A DNA stretch of 64,000 bases from Aurantiacibacter rhizosphaerae (GCF_009807005.1 NZ_WUBR01000001.1:620001-684000), one strand, 5' to 3'; positions 25,323 to 34,397 are shown, counted from the first letter of the stretch. The notes: generated by a model not told the origin, from the letters alone. Translations and numbers: made by a program.

Positions 25323-26858
25323 TCAGCCGAAGGCGTCCGCGCTTTCCAGCCGCATGCAAACGGCCTTCGGCTCGGTAAAGGCGTTGATCGCCTCGGTCCC
25401 GAACTCGCGGCCAAGGCCGGACATCTTGTTGCCACCGAAGGGCATCGAGAGATCGAGGATGTTGTGCGTGTTGAGCCAGACCGTGCCGGCATCGATCCGC
25501 TCCGCCAGGATATGCGCGCGATCGAGGTTGTTGGTCCAGATACTGGCCGCCAGCCCATATTCCGACTGGTTGGCCAGCGATACGAAATCGGCAGGATCCT
25601 CCACGCGCATGGCGCAGACGACGGGGCCGAAGATTTCTTCCCGCATCACGGTCATATCCGATGTGACATCGGCCAGAACGGTGGGGCGGTAGTACCAGCC
25701 ATCGCCCGATCCGCTTTGGCCGCCAGCCATCGCCGTGGCACCCTCTGCCACACCAGCATCCACCAGGCTGCGAACGCGATCCTGCTGGCGTGCAGAGATC
25801 AGCGGGCCGATCTGGGTGGAGGGATCGAAGGGTGAACCCATCTGCATTTCATCGGCGATGCGGCTGACGCCTTCCATTACCTTGTCGTAAATCGGTGCTT
25901 CTACCAGCAGCCGCGAACCGGCGGTGCAGATCTGCCCGGAATTGGAGAAGATCGCTGCCGCCGCGCCGGGAATGGCACGCTCCAGATCGGCGTCCGCCAG
26001 GATGATGGTGGGCGATTTGCCGCCCAGTTCCAGCGTCACGCGTTTCATGGTGCGAGCCGACGCTTCGAGAATGCGCTGACCCGTGGCGGTGGAGCCGGTG
26101 AAGGCGATCTTGCGCACCAGCGGGTGGTCCACCAGGGCGGCACCGGCATCTGTGCCAAGCCCGGTCACGATGTTTACCGCGCCTGCGGGAAAGCCTGCCT
26201 CCGCGATCAATTCACCCAGCCGCAGCGTGGTGAGGGAGGATTCTTCCGAAGGCTTCAGCACCACCGTGCAGCCAAAGGCAATCGCCGGGGCCAGCTTCTG
26301 AATGGCCTGGCCGATGGGGAAATTCCACGGCGTGATCCCGCCGATAACGCCCACGGGCCGCCGCTCTGTATAGGCGCGGTAAAGCGCGTCTTCCGGCACC
26401 AGCGGATTGTGGGTGACGTATTCGCCGTTGATCTTGGACGCCCAGCCCGCAAAGTAGCGCAGGCCGTCAATCGTGAACTGCAGGTCGATGGCCTGCGTCA
26501 CGGCCAGCAGCTTACCACTGTCCAGCGCTTCCAGCGCGGCCAGCTCGTCGCGGTGCTTCTCCACCAGCAAGGCAAGGTTTTCCAGCAACCGCCCGCGATC
26601 CAGCGGACGCATCCGGCGCCATTCACGGCTTTCGAAACAGGCATGCGCGGCCTTTACCGCGCGATCGACATCGGCCGCATTGCAGGCGGGAAAGGCCATG
26701 ATGCTTTTGCCGGTTGCCGGATCGATAGCGTCGATGGTCTTGGTGGAGCCTGAAGGTTCAACCAACTTCCCGTCGATCAGCAGGCGGCCGCTGGGGAGTT
26801 TGGCAGATGATGCAGCGCGAGAATGATCTGGCGCGGCCGTTTGTTCTTGGGTCGTCAT
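25323..26858 (-). CDS. NAD(P)-dependent aldehyde dehydrogenase
   Basis: A 511-residue ALDH of the betaine-aldehyde / gamma-aminobutyraldehyde type. Motifs are ITPWNFPIGQAIQKLAPAIA, FTGSTATGQRI, the general base in LELGGKSPTIILADADLE, and the nucleophile in FSNSGQICTAGSRL. The start follows CAGGAG. It is transcribed just after an APC amine/amino-acid permease (two-base gap) and converges with the amine-oxidation operon. Together they suggest import of an amine, oxidation to an aldehyde by a flavoenzyme, then oxidation to an acid here. Its stop codon abuts that of the EamA gene with no base between. Confidence 0.93.
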   Translation of the reverse strand: MTTQEQTAAPDHSRAASSAKLPSGRLLIDGKLVEPSGSTKTIDAIDPATGKSIMAFPACNAADVDRAVKAAHACFESREWRRMRPLDRGRLLENLALLVEKHRDELAALEALDSGKLLAVTQAIDLQFTIDGLRYFAGWASKINGEYVTHNPLVPEDALYRAYTERRPVGVIGGITPWNFPIGQAIQKLAPAIAFGCTVVLKPSEESSLTTLRLGELIAEAGFPAGAVNIVTGLGTDAGAALVDHPLVRKIAFTGSTATGQRILEASARTMKRVTLELGGKSPTIILADADLERAIPGAAAAIFSNSGQICTAGSRLLVEAPIYDKVMEGVSRIADEMQMGSPFDPSTQIGPLISARQQDRVRSLVDAGVAEGATAMAGGQSGSGDGWYYRPTVLADVTSDMTVMREEIFGPVVCAMRVEDPADFVSLANQSEYGLAASIWTNNLDRAHILAERIDAGTVWLNTHNILDLSMPFGGNKMSGLGREFGTEAINAFTEPKAVCMRLESADAFG

Positions 26859-26860
26859 GA

Positions 26861-28369
26861 CTAGCTCCTGGAGGGGGCCGCACTTGCGGAAGACTGGGGC
26901 GCTGAACCATCGGCTGGGGTGGCCACGTCGCCTTCCACGTGGGTGGAGCCCACGCTGGCGTGAATGTCGGGCCGGTACTTGCGCAGGTAAATGCCGTGCA
27001 GCAGGCCCATGGTGATCAGCACCAGGAACAGCAGCGGCAGGCTGTTTACGATAACTAGATCCGTGCCGGTCAGTGCGGAATAATTGTCGAGCGAAAGATA
27101 GGTGATCACCGCGATGATCAGGCCACCGGTAAGCGGGGCCACGGTCTTGCCGAAGGAATATTCACCACGCCGGGCGAAGAACAGCGGGATCGACAGCGAT
27201 GTTGCCGCGATCAGGATTTCCAGCCCCACCGCGCCCATGGAAGACAGGCTGGTCGTCAGGCTGAGCAGGGGATCGAGCCCGGCAATCGCGAACGCGCCGA
27301 TCACCACGGTCAGCACCACCGTAAGCAGCAGGCATGCCACATAGGGAGAACCGTGACGCGGGTGAATGCGGCCCAGTTGTTGAGGGATCAGGCCATCGCG
27401 CGACAGGGCGTAGATGTAGCGGGCGATGTTGTTGAAGAAACCGATTGCGGCGGCAAACAGGCTGGTAACGGTCAGCAGGCTGAAGGCCTCCCGGCCAATG
27501 CGGCCCAGATATTCTGCGGCAATGCTGGTGACCAGGCCACCCGGATCGGCAGCGGCGACTTCCTTGATCTTCTCCGGGCTGACCGCCAGCACGAGGCACC
27601 AGGATGACAGCACGTAGAACGTGCCGAGGATCAGCACGGCCCCATATGTGGCGCGCGGGATATTGCGCCGCGGATTGCGCGCTTCTTCCTGATAGATTGC
27701 CGAAGCTTCAAAGCCGATGCAGCCGTTGATTGCGTAGATCAGCGCAATGCCAAGGCCCGGCGCAAAAATCGTGGTGGGCATGAAGCTGGAGAAATCCAGC
27801 CCGTCCAGACCGACATGATACAGGATCATGATGTCGATCAGCAGGATCAGACCGACTTCCAGCAGCAACGCAATGGCGAGGACTTTGGCTGCCAGGCTGA
27901 TCTTGTGATAGCCAAGCCAGGTAACCGCAGCGATCGTGATGGCCGCCCAGATTTCCCACCGTGTCGCCAGTCCGAAAGCCGACTGGAACAGATCGGCCGC
28001 AAAATACGCCATGGCCCCGATGACGGAGGCCGCGGCGCAGATATAGGCGGTAACCGCGACATAGGCGGCGGCAATCCCGGCCTCCTTGTTCAGGCTTAGC
28101 GCGATGTAGGCATAGAAAGCGCCAGCGTTGCGCACATGCGGTATCATCCGCACGTAACCCATGGCGAACAGCATCATGACGCCGCAGACCAGCAATTGCG
28201 TGCCGGGCATGCCAGCGCCATTGCCGAAGGCGAGTGCCAGGGGAATAATTCCGGCCAGCACCCCCATCGGGGCCGCGCAGGCCAGGATCATGAAAATGAT
28301 GTCGCCCGCGCCAAGGGACCCGCTCAGGGAGCCGGTGCCTTCTGCCTGTCTCATGCCGTCATCGCTCAT
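26861..28369 (-). CDS. APC-family amino acid/amine permease
   Basis: A 502-residue inner-membrane transporter of the amino acid-polyamine-organocation superfamily with about twelve helices. The unwound helix-1 signature is visible in IIFMILACAAPMGVLAGIIP, and YAINGCIGFEASAIYQEEAR matches the helix-6 GFE motif that lines the substrate site. It would import an amine or amino acid with a cation. It is followed after two bases by the aldehyde dehydrogenase and starts a short operon. The C-terminal 40 residues are hydrophilic and low-complexity (DGSAPQSSASAAPSRS). The substrate is not defined. Confidence 0.92.
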   Translation of the reverse strand: MSDDGMRQAEGTGSLSGSLGAGDIIFMILACAAPMGVLAGIIPLALAFGNGAGMPGTQLLVCGVMMLFAMGYVRMIPHVRNAGAFYAYIALSLNKEAGIAAAYVAVTAYICAAASVIGAMAYFAADLFQSAFGLATRWEIWAAITIAAVTWLGYHKISLAAKVLAIALLLEVGLILLIDIMILYHVGLDGLDFSSFMPTTIFAPGLGIALIYAINGCIGFEASAIYQEEARNPRRNIPRATYGAVLILGTFYVLSSWCLVLAVSPEKIKEVAAADPGGLVTSIAAEYLGRIGREAFSLLTVTSLFAAAIGFFNNIARYIYALSRDGLIPQQLGRIHPRHGSPYVACLLLTVVLTVVIGAFAIAGLDPLLSLTTSLSSMGAVGLEILIAATSLSIPLFFARRGEYSFGKTVAPLTGGLIIAVITYLSLDNYSALTGTDLVIVNSLPLLFLVLITMGLLHGIYLRKYRPDIHASVGSTHVEGDVATPADGSAPQSSASAAPSRS

Positions 28370-28536
28370 GATTTCGCTGTCCTCCCACCGCTTTGCGCGG
28401 TTGCAATTATGCCCATGATCAATGGCAATTCGACCGCGCAGGGGTATTGCCCTCGGGCCGCGTTAGAATGCTTTTTCGGCCAAGGCCGATGATTACGTCC
28501 ACTGGTGCCACAGGCATGATCGCCTGCAGAACGCCG

Positions 28537-29340
28537 TTACTCGCCGTTGGCAGGGGCCAGCGCGATCACCCGCAGCGGGCTGCCGGAGCCGCCCTTGATC
28601 TTCAGCGGTGTGGCCACGATGACGGATCCGAACACCGGCAACTGATCCAGATTGGTCAGGCACTGCAGGCCATACCGGCCATTGCCGTGCAGGATGGAGT
28701 GGGCAGGCAGCGGCTCATCGAAAGAGCTTGCCTGCCCTGCATCGGTGCCCACGGTTTCCACGCCCAGACCGATGCAGTCACGCTCCTGCACCAGAAAGCG
28801 CATCGCGTCGGCATCGGGGCCGGGCGAATGCGCGCCATCATCCTTCAGGTTGAGATATTCCAGCGTGCCGACCTTTTTCGACCAGTTGGAGCGGAGCAGG
28901 ATCCAGTGCTTTTCCGGGATCTGGCCATTGGCTTTCTCCCAGTTTTCCAGAAAGGCGCGGGTGACGATGAAATCTTCGTCCTGCGCAGATTCATCGGCGA
29001 TATCGATCACCACGGCGGGATGGATGAAATCACGCGGGGGAATGGCATCGACCGTGCCGTTGGGAACGTCGCGGCCTGTGATCCAGTGCGCCGGGGCATC
29101 GAAATGCGTGCCGGTATGCTCGTTCATGGAAATATTGTTCCAGTACCAGGCGGGGCCATTGCCATCGTATCGCGACACGGTTTCCATGCGGAATGGCTCA
29201 CACTGGCCGAATTCTGACGGCAGTACGATCACTGGAAAATCGGTGGAGAGGATATTGGTCAGGTCCACCACGCGAAGATCGCCGCTGGCGATCTCGCCGA
29301 TGAGGCCGCTGAGCGCGGTGTTTGATGATTGGTCGGTCAT
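28537..29340 (-). CDS. Cyclase-family protein (kynurenine formamidase-like metal hydrolase)
   Basis: A 267-residue member of the putative cyclase/arylformamidase family. The metal-binding signature is MNEHTGTHFDAPAHWITGRD, preceded by DLTNILSTDFPVIVLPSEFG. The general base and later ligand region is around HPAVVIDIADESAQDEDFIV. Relatives hydrolyse N-formylkynurenine, isatin or cyclic intermediates. It overlaps the DUF35-SDR gene by four bases (ATGA), so it is coupled to the thiolase-CoA ligase operon as its last gene. Its length is usual for the family. The substrate is unknown, though ring opening before CoA activation is plausible. Confidence 0.9.
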   Translation of the reverse strand: MTDQSSNTALSGLIGEIASGDLRVVDLTNILSTDFPVIVLPSEFGQCEPFRMETVSRYDGNGPAWYWNNISMNEHTGTHFDAPAHWITGRDVPNGTVDAIPPRDFIHPAVVIDIADESAQDEDFIVTRAFLENWEKANGQIPEKHWILLRSNWSKKVGTLEYLNLKDDGAHSPGPDADAMRFLVQERDCIGLGVETVGTDAGQASSFDEPLPAHSILHGNGRYGLQCLTNLDQLPVFGSVIVATPLKIKGGSGSPLRVIALAPANGE

Positions 29341-30551
29341 AGGTTTTTCTCCCGGGCATAGAGCATCGGATCGTCCAGCCAGCGCGCCATCGCATCGCTG
29401 GCCACGTCGCCGACGCAGCTTTGTTCGCGCCCCTGCTGCAGCGCATCCACGATGGTTGCGGCGATGCGGGCGGGGGCAACTTTGGGTGGAGGCATCGTCT
29501 GATGGTCCTCGTCATCCACCGGTCCCACGAACACGGAGAGGACGCGTACGCCGCTGCTACGCATTTCGTGGCGGAAGGACTGGAGCAGAGAGAGGCGCGC
29601 AGCTTCCGCGGCGGAAAGGGCGGACTGGTCTGCCGCGCCAGACAAGGCCTGGCTGGAAATGATATCCACGAATGCGCCGTGCGGCCGCCCGGCCAGCATC
29701 GGCGCGCAGGCCCCCGCCAGCCGCGCCATGCCGATGGCGGAAATCTCGAACGCGCGGCGCATTTCGACGGGGTTCGATCCAATGCTGACCCCGCCTGCAC
29801 GGACATGGCGCGCCGTGTTGATAACCAGGTCGAGCGGCCCGGCAATCTTGCTCAACGCCTCGGCCAGACTGACCTGATCGACGATGTCGAGCGGCATGCT
29901 CTGCACATTGTCCAACTGCAGGGCGGCCAGCTGGGTATCGGACTGGCGACCGGGGGCCTGAATGCCGGCAATAATCAATCCCGCGCCAGCCTTGTGCAAT
30001 GCGGTGACCACGGCCTGCCCGATGGCGCTGCGCGCATCGGTAACCAGCACCGTCTTGCCTTTCAGCGGCACAGTGAATTCGCGGAACTGCGGGTCTGCCA
30101 TGTCGAAATCTCCATTGGGCGGCACGGCGAACAAGGCCGCATTTCCGCCGCGATCCAGCATCAGACGGATTTCCGCCCGATCATGCGTGGCAAGATCGCG
30201 GTGCAGGTGAGCCAGGGCTACAGGGCCTGCATCCAGCGCCACCTTCCCCATGCGCCAGGGCAGGTGATCGCGGAAATACAGATCGGTGGATACGCGGATC
30301 GTCGTCTCGCTCAGCACCAGCGCACCGGCGGGAACATCCTGCCATGTCAGTTCACCCCAGCACACTGGGCACGCATCGCGCGGCGGATAGGTTATCTCTC
30401 CGCAATCGCAGCATTTCTGCAGCACAAAGCGGCCCTGCGCCGCGCGCGCCGACATGGCGTGCATCGCCCGGCTTCGTGCAGGGGGCGAGAGGTGCCGCGC
30501 CTTCTTGCGCGCTATCGGATCGCGGGTTTCGCGGTTGCGCCAGTCGCTCAT
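29337..30551 (-). CDS. DUF35 (zinc ribbon + OB fold) fused to degenerate SDR domain
   Basis: A 404-residue two-domain protein. Residues about 25-160 form a DUF35 unit: a zinc ribbon with CCDCG and CPVCW cysteine pairs, then an OB-fold (GALVLSETTIRVSTDLYFRD). Residues about 175-400 are SDR-like, but the glycine motif reads TDARSAIGQAV instead of TGxxxGIG, and the catalytic Tyr-x-x-x-Lys position reads LSAAE. It is therefore unlikely to be an active dehydrogenase. DUF35 proteins are partners of thiolase-like enzymes; the thiolase gene is next door. The ATG at 30551 overlaps the thiolase stop by four bases, which fixes the start over a longer upstream frame. Confidence 0.85.
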   Translation of the reverse strand: MSDWRNRETRDPIARKKARHLSPPARSRAMHAMSARAAQGRFVLQKCCDCGEITYPPRDACPVCWGELTWQDVPAGALVLSETTIRVSTDLYFRDHLPWRMGKVALDAGPVALAHLHRDLATHDRAEIRLMLDRGGNAALFAVPPNGDFDMADPQFREFTVPLKGKTVLVTDARSAIGQAVVTALHKAGAGLIIAGIQAPGRQSDTQLAALQLDNVQSMPLDIVDQVSLAEALSKIAGPLDLVINTARHVRAGGVSIGSNPVEMRRAFEISAIGMARLAGACAPMLAGRPHGAFVDIISSQALSGAADQSALSAAEAARLSLLQSFRHEMRSSGVRVLSVFVGPVDDEDHQTMPPPKVAPARIAATIVDALQQGREQSCVGDVASDAMARWLDDPMLYAREKNL

Positions 30552-31720
30552 GCCAATGCCTTCAACGCGGCGGCGCCTGTGCACACGCCGCGATCATAAT
30601 TTACCAGGCCGAAGCCGGAGACGACCGAGATAGTCGCATCGGGCACCTGATCGCCCAGCGGTTGCCGGATGATCTGCCGCATTCCCTCGGTCACATTCTG
30701 GAAACCGCCCGCTGCGCCCGCCTGCCCGGCAGATAGCTGTCCGCCATTGGTGTTCAGCGGCAGGTCGCCATTTAAGTCGAAACTGTTGTTCTGGATGAAC
30801 TCGGCAACCTTGCCCTTCTCGCAAAAGCCGAGATCTTCCAGTTGCATGGCCACGATGACGGGATAATCGTCATAGACCTGCAGGGTATCGACATCGCCGG
30901 GCGCGATGCCCGCCGCGTTCCAGAAGGTATCGATATCCATGGCCCAGCCGCCGCGCAGCTGCACGGGGTCTTCGGGAAAGGCATTGTGCCGTTCGATCGT
31001 GGCCATGATCGTGGCCGCCTGCAAACCGCGCTCTGCGGCAATTTCCGGCGTGGTGACGATGAACGCCTCCGCCCCGGCGCAGGGCATCACGCAATCGAAC
31101 AGGTGAACGGGATCGGCGATGGGGCGCGCGCCCAGATAGGCTTCCAGCGTCAGCGGCTTTCGCTGCAGGGCCAGCGGGTTGGACATGGCATTGGCGCGCT
31201 GCGCCACGCACAGCTTGCCGAAATCTTCCCGGCTGACGCCAAACTCGCGCATGTAGCTGTCAGTGATCAGCGCAAAGGTCGCATTGGGTCCGCCAAAGCC
31301 ATAGGGATAGACGGCATCCTGCGAAAAGCGGGAGAAGGTGGAGAGACTGTGGCGGAAGCTGTCGATCTGATTGGTGTCAGCCGCCACGCAAACCACCAGT
31401 TCGGCATCGCCGCATTGCACGGCGCGGGCGGCGCGGCGCATGGCCATCACGCCGCTGGCCCCGCCTGTGGGCAGGTGATCCAGCCAGCGCGGCGTCAGGC
31501 CAAGGTGCTGCGTCATGCCAACGGCGGAATCGGGGACGGAGGAAAAGCTGGAGAAGCAGAAGCCATCGATATCGGCTGACGTAACGCCAGTGTCGCGCGA
31601 TAGCTGTTTCAGCGCCTTGCCCGCCCACCAATGCGCGCTTTCGGAAGAGAAGCGGACATAGGGCACTGTGGTTGGCGCGCAGACCACCACGCCATCATAA
31701 GGGGCGGGTGCCCGGCTCAT
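30548..31720 (-). CDS. Thiolase-family protein lacking the canonical Cys and His
   Basis: A 390-residue SCP-x/lipid-transfer-type thiolase fold. Where thiolases carry the nucleophilic Cys, this reads LPTGGASGVMAM. The usual GHPxGxSG is GQAGAAGG (His to Gln). The position of the HDCF-like motif reads LQVYDDYPV. A Cys near the end (GVCTGAAAL) remains. This pattern resembles Ltp2-type retro-aldolases that pair with a DUF35 protein in steroid side-chain removal rather than true thiolases. The next gene encodes a DUF35 fusion, strengthening that reading. Four-base overlaps on both sides show tight coupling with the CoA ligase and the DUF35-SDR protein. The substrate is unknown. Confidence 0.87.
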   Translation of the reverse strand: MSRAPAPYDGVVVCAPTTVPYVRFSSESAHWWAGKALKQLSRDTGVTSADIDGFCFSSFSSVPDSAVGMTQHLGLTPRWLDHLPTGGASGVMAMRRAARAVQCGDAELVVCVAADTNQIDSFRHSLSTFSRFSQDAVYPYGFGGPNATFALITDSYMREFGVSREDFGKLCVAQRANAMSNPLALQRKPLTLEAYLGARPIADPVHLFDCVMPCAGAEAFIVTTPEIAAERGLQAATIMATIERHNAFPEDPVQLRGGWAMDIDTFWNAAGIAPGDVDTLQVYDDYPVIVAMQLEDLGFCEKGKVAEFIQNNSFDLNGDLPLNTNGGQLSAGQAGAAGGFQNVTEGMRQIIRQPLGDQVPDATISVVSGFGLVNYDRGVCTGAAALKALA

Positions 31721-33333
31721 ACGCTCCGCTTCTTCAATGCGCGGGTATCGTGCAATTGACCGGCCTCCAGATATTTGACAGCCATATCCTTCAATGCAGC
31801 GCGCAGGATCTTTTCAGTAGGCGTGCGCGGCAGTTCTTCCACGAAGCCGATCCAGCCCGGCACCTTGTAATAGGCCATCTGCTCCAGCCCCCACTGTGCA
31901 ATCTGCGTGGCCGTGTCGCCATCGCCAGATGCGCCTTCCTCGGTCACGATTAGGGCGGCAACCTCGTCCCCGCGCACGGCATCGGCAACTGCCGCCACCG
32001 CAACCTGATCGATAGCCGGATGCTTGGCCAGGATCGATTCCACCTCGACCGCAGAGATATTCTCGCCCGAACGGCGGATCACGTTCTTCTTGCGATCGAC
32101 GAAGCGCAGATCGCCATCGGCATCGCTGGACACGATATCGCCGGTGTGGAACCAGCCGCCTTCCCATGCCTCCGCCGTTGCCTCCGGATTTTTCAGATAT
32201 TCGCGGAAGAAGCCGTAGCGCGGATTGTCGCCAGCGCGGCGCACCAGCAATTCTCCCGGTGCATCGCCCTCCACGTCGTTTCCATTGTCATCGACGATGC
32301 GGATTTCCACCGCGTCGGTTGGGTGGCCGAAGCAGGCGGTGCCAACCTTGCGCGGCTCCTCATGGGCGCTGATCACGCCGCCGCTGCCGGTTTCGGTCAT
32401 CGCCCATGCCTCGATCAGTGGGAAGCCGAAACGCTCCTCGAACGGTGCGTGCAGCTTTGCCGGTGAGCCTGCGCCGAAACCGAAGCGAACATTGTGTTCG
32501 CGGTCTTTCGGGCTGGGCCTGGCGGTCATCAGCATGGCCGGCATCACGCCCAGGTAATGCAGGCAGGTGGCCTTGCTATCACGCACGGAATCCCACCAGG
32601 TGGAGGGGTGGAACCGATCCAGCACCGTCAGGCAGCCGCCCACGGTGATCATCGCCATGACGGATACCGCCAGCGCATTCATGTGGAACAATGGCAACGG
32701 GGTGAGCATCCGCTCCTCCCCCATGCGCAGCGAGATCAGCCCGCCGACATCGCGATACCAATCGCCCGAATGGAGGAAATATTCATTGCTGAGGACACAG
32801 CCCTTGGGCCGCCCCGTCGTGCCGGAGGTATAGAGCAGCGCAGCTTCGCGCTGGCTGTCTTCGCCCGAAAGCGTGCCACCGCGGCGCAGCAGGGGCCGAA
32901 CGGGATCGTTCGGCCTGATTGGCGCGGTGGAGCTGCCCACTGCCTTTGCGGCCTCTGCAACTTCCTCGTGCCTTTCGGCGACGACGAAGGCCGCCGCCAT
33001 TTCGGAATGCTCGATCAGATATTCCAGCTCGCTACTGCGCAGGTCCGGATTGATGGGCACGATGGAGGCACCCAGGCTGTTTGCGGCAAGGAATATCTCG
33101 ATGAAATCGGGGCGGTTCTGCAGCAACAGGCCGATACGCGTGCCCTGGCCATATCCGGCCGCTGCCAGCGATTCCTTGCGCGCCCGCACGCGCTTCAGCA
33201 TTTCGGCATAGGTGATCTCACCCGCCGGAATGCCGTAAATGCCCGCCGTTTCGGGAAGTACATTGAGGAATGGCTTGTCAGCCCAGCGTTCAGCCGTGGC
33301 CTTGAAGCGCCCGAAAATCGTCGCTTGTTCCAA
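31717..33333 (-). CDS. Acyl-CoA synthetase (AMP-binding; CaiC-like)
   Basis: A 538-residue ANL-superfamily ligase. The P-loop is LLYTSGTTGRPKGCVLSNEY, the A5 region is EAWAMTETGSG, the hinge region is FHTGDIVSSDADGDLRFVDR, and the C-terminal lysine is in RTPTEKILRAAL. It activates a carboxylic acid to its CoA thioester via an adenylate. It is the first gene of the operon, overlapping the thiolase gene by four bases. Upstream, at 33378-33411, are palindromic ATATG-type sites matching that before iorA, so it is likely repressed by one of the MarR proteins encoded just upstream. Confidence 0.92.
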   Translation of the reverse strand: MEQATIFGRFKATAERWADKPFLNVLPETAGIYGIPAGEITYAEMLKRVRARKESLAAAGYGQGTRIGLLLQNRPDFIEIFLAANSLGASIVPINPDLRSSELEYLIEHSEMAAAFVVAERHEEVAEAAKAVGSSTAPIRPNDPVRPLLRRGGTLSGEDSQREAALLYTSGTTGRPKGCVLSNEYFLHSGDWYRDVGGLISLRMGEERMLTPLPLFHMNALAVSVMAMITVGGCLTVLDRFHPSTWWDSVRDSKATCLHYLGVMPAMLMTARPSPKDREHNVRFGFGAGSPAKLHAPFEERFGFPLIEAWAMTETGSGGVISAHEEPRKVGTACFGHPTDAVEIRIVDDNGNDVEGDAPGELLVRRAGDNPRYGFFREYLKNPEATAEAWEGGWFHTGDIVSSDADGDLRFVDRKKNVIRRSGENISAVEVESILAKHPAIDQVAVAAVADAVRGDEVAALIVTEEGASGDGDTATQIAQWGLEQMAYYKVPGWIGFVEELPRTPTEKILRAALKDMAVKYLEAGQLHDTRALKKRSV

Positions 33334-33377
33334 TGATGGTTCCTGTTCGCCAGCCCGATCAGGGGCGCATTATAACA

Positions 33378-33411
33378 ATATGTATCTGCATATGTTTAGG
33401 CATATACATAT
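33378..33411. promoter_or_regulatory. MarR-type operator cluster before the CoA-ligase operon
   Basis: Two overlapping inverted elements: ATATGTATCTGCATAT at 33378-33393 and GGCATATACATAT at 33399-33411, 45-80 bases upstream of the CoA ligase start. The first matches 13 of 16 bases of the perfect palindrome before iorA (38228). Confidence 0.65.
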
Positions 33412-33444
33412 CCGTGTCAATGCGAGTTATGCGCTTTCAGGCCA

Positions 33445-33906
33445 TCATTTCTGGAGGCGCGACAGGTTCTCCAGCATCTTCACGATCACCTTCTGGCACG
33501 TTGCCAGTTCCTCGCTGGTGGTGCCTTCGCGAAGGGCGGCGAAATAGTCCTCCATCACCGGCCAGTTCTCTTCCAACTGTTTGCGCCCCAGCGGCGTCAT
33601 CATGATTTCGCGGCGGCGCAAATCTCCCTTGGGGATGCGGCGTTCGATCAGGCCCTGCGCCGCCATTGCATCCACCGCGCGGCTGGTGGTCGACTGTTCG
33701 CTGAAGGTGCGTTCCGCGATCTCGTTGATGGTGAGGCCGTCCTCGATATTGAGGATGGACAGCGTCCTGATGTCCACCAGGCTGACTTCGCTGTCGCTCA
33801 AGGCGCGCTTTTGCGCTTGCTGCCCCAGGTTGGACAAGCGGTTCACCATATAGGGCAGGTAGCGTTCCAGCGCGTCATAGGTTGCGGGCGGCGCGGTTTT
33901 TGTCAT
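33445..33906 (-). CDS. MarR-family regulator (first of tandem pair by position)
   Basis: A 153-residue winged-helix MarR protein. The recognition helix region is INEIAERTFSEQSTTSRAVD and the wing contains DLRRREIMMTPLG; dimerisation helices flank these. Such repressors leave DNA on binding aromatic acids or CoA thioesters. Its start overlaps the stop of a second MarR gene by four bases, so both are made from one transcript. It lies directly upstream of the CoA ligase operon and its palindromic sites and is a good candidate for their regulator. The two MarR proteins are clearly divergent in sequence. Confidence 0.9.
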   Translation of the reverse strand: MTKTAPPATYDALERYLPYMVNRLSNLGQQAQKRALSDSEVSLVDIRTLSILNIEDGLTINEIAERTFSEQSTTSRAVDAMAAQGLIERRIPKGDLRRREIMMTPLGRKQLEENWPVMEDYFAALREGTTSEELATCQKVIVKMLENLSRLQK

Positions 33907-34397
33907 GGCTCTTCTTTTCTTCCGTTGAGATCAGCCCGTTGACCAAGAATCTGCAACGATTGCAAAGCCTGTTGCAGATCTGCATCCCCAATCCCGTCAA
34001 ACAGACTGTGCAAAAACGCATCATGGCGACGCTGGGCAGCGCGATAAAGCTGCGCCCCTTCTGGCGTCACCTGCACCACGAATGCGCGGCGATCGCTCGG
34101 GCTCATTTCGCGTGTTATCAGCCCATCGGCTGCAAGGCGGCTGGTGAGGCCGGTGACATTGCCGCCGGTAACCTTCAGCTTGCGCGAAAGAGCACCCTGC
34201 GTCAGCCCCTCGGGCGCCTGGCAAAGCTGCGCCAGCGCATCGAACTTGGCCAGGGTAATGCCATGCTCTTCCAGCAAGACACGGTTCAGGCGATTGAAGA
34301 CGGCGCTGTGGAAGTCCATCGCGGTCTTCCAGATGCGCGCCTCGACAATGCGATCATCGTCCTGCGATCTGGTGGCTGGCACGCAGTCTCCCGGCAT
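33903..34397 (-). CDS. MarR-family regulator (second of tandem pair)
   Basis: A 164-residue MarR protein with helix-turn-helix QGALSRKLKVTGGNVTGLTS and wing SDRRAFVVQVTPEG. A longer N-terminal helix (DRIVEARIWKTAMDFHSAVF) precedes the winged helix. It ends overlapping the next MarR gene by four bases. Upstream lies iorB with a 91-base gap that holds a short stem, so the pair may be cotranscribed with iorAB or use its own promoter. Its ligand is unknown; arylpyruvates, arylacetates or their CoA esters would fit the neighbouring enzymes. Heterodimer formation with its partner is possible but unproven. Confidence 0.9.
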   Translation of the reverse strand: MPGDCVPATRSQDDDRIVEARIWKTAMDFHSAVFNRLNRVLLEEHGITLAKFDALAQLCQAPEGLTQGALSRKLKVTGGNVTGLTSRLAADGLITREMSPSDRRAFVVQVTPEGAQLYRAAQRRHDAFLHSLFDGIGDADLQQALQSLQILGQRADLNGRKEEP

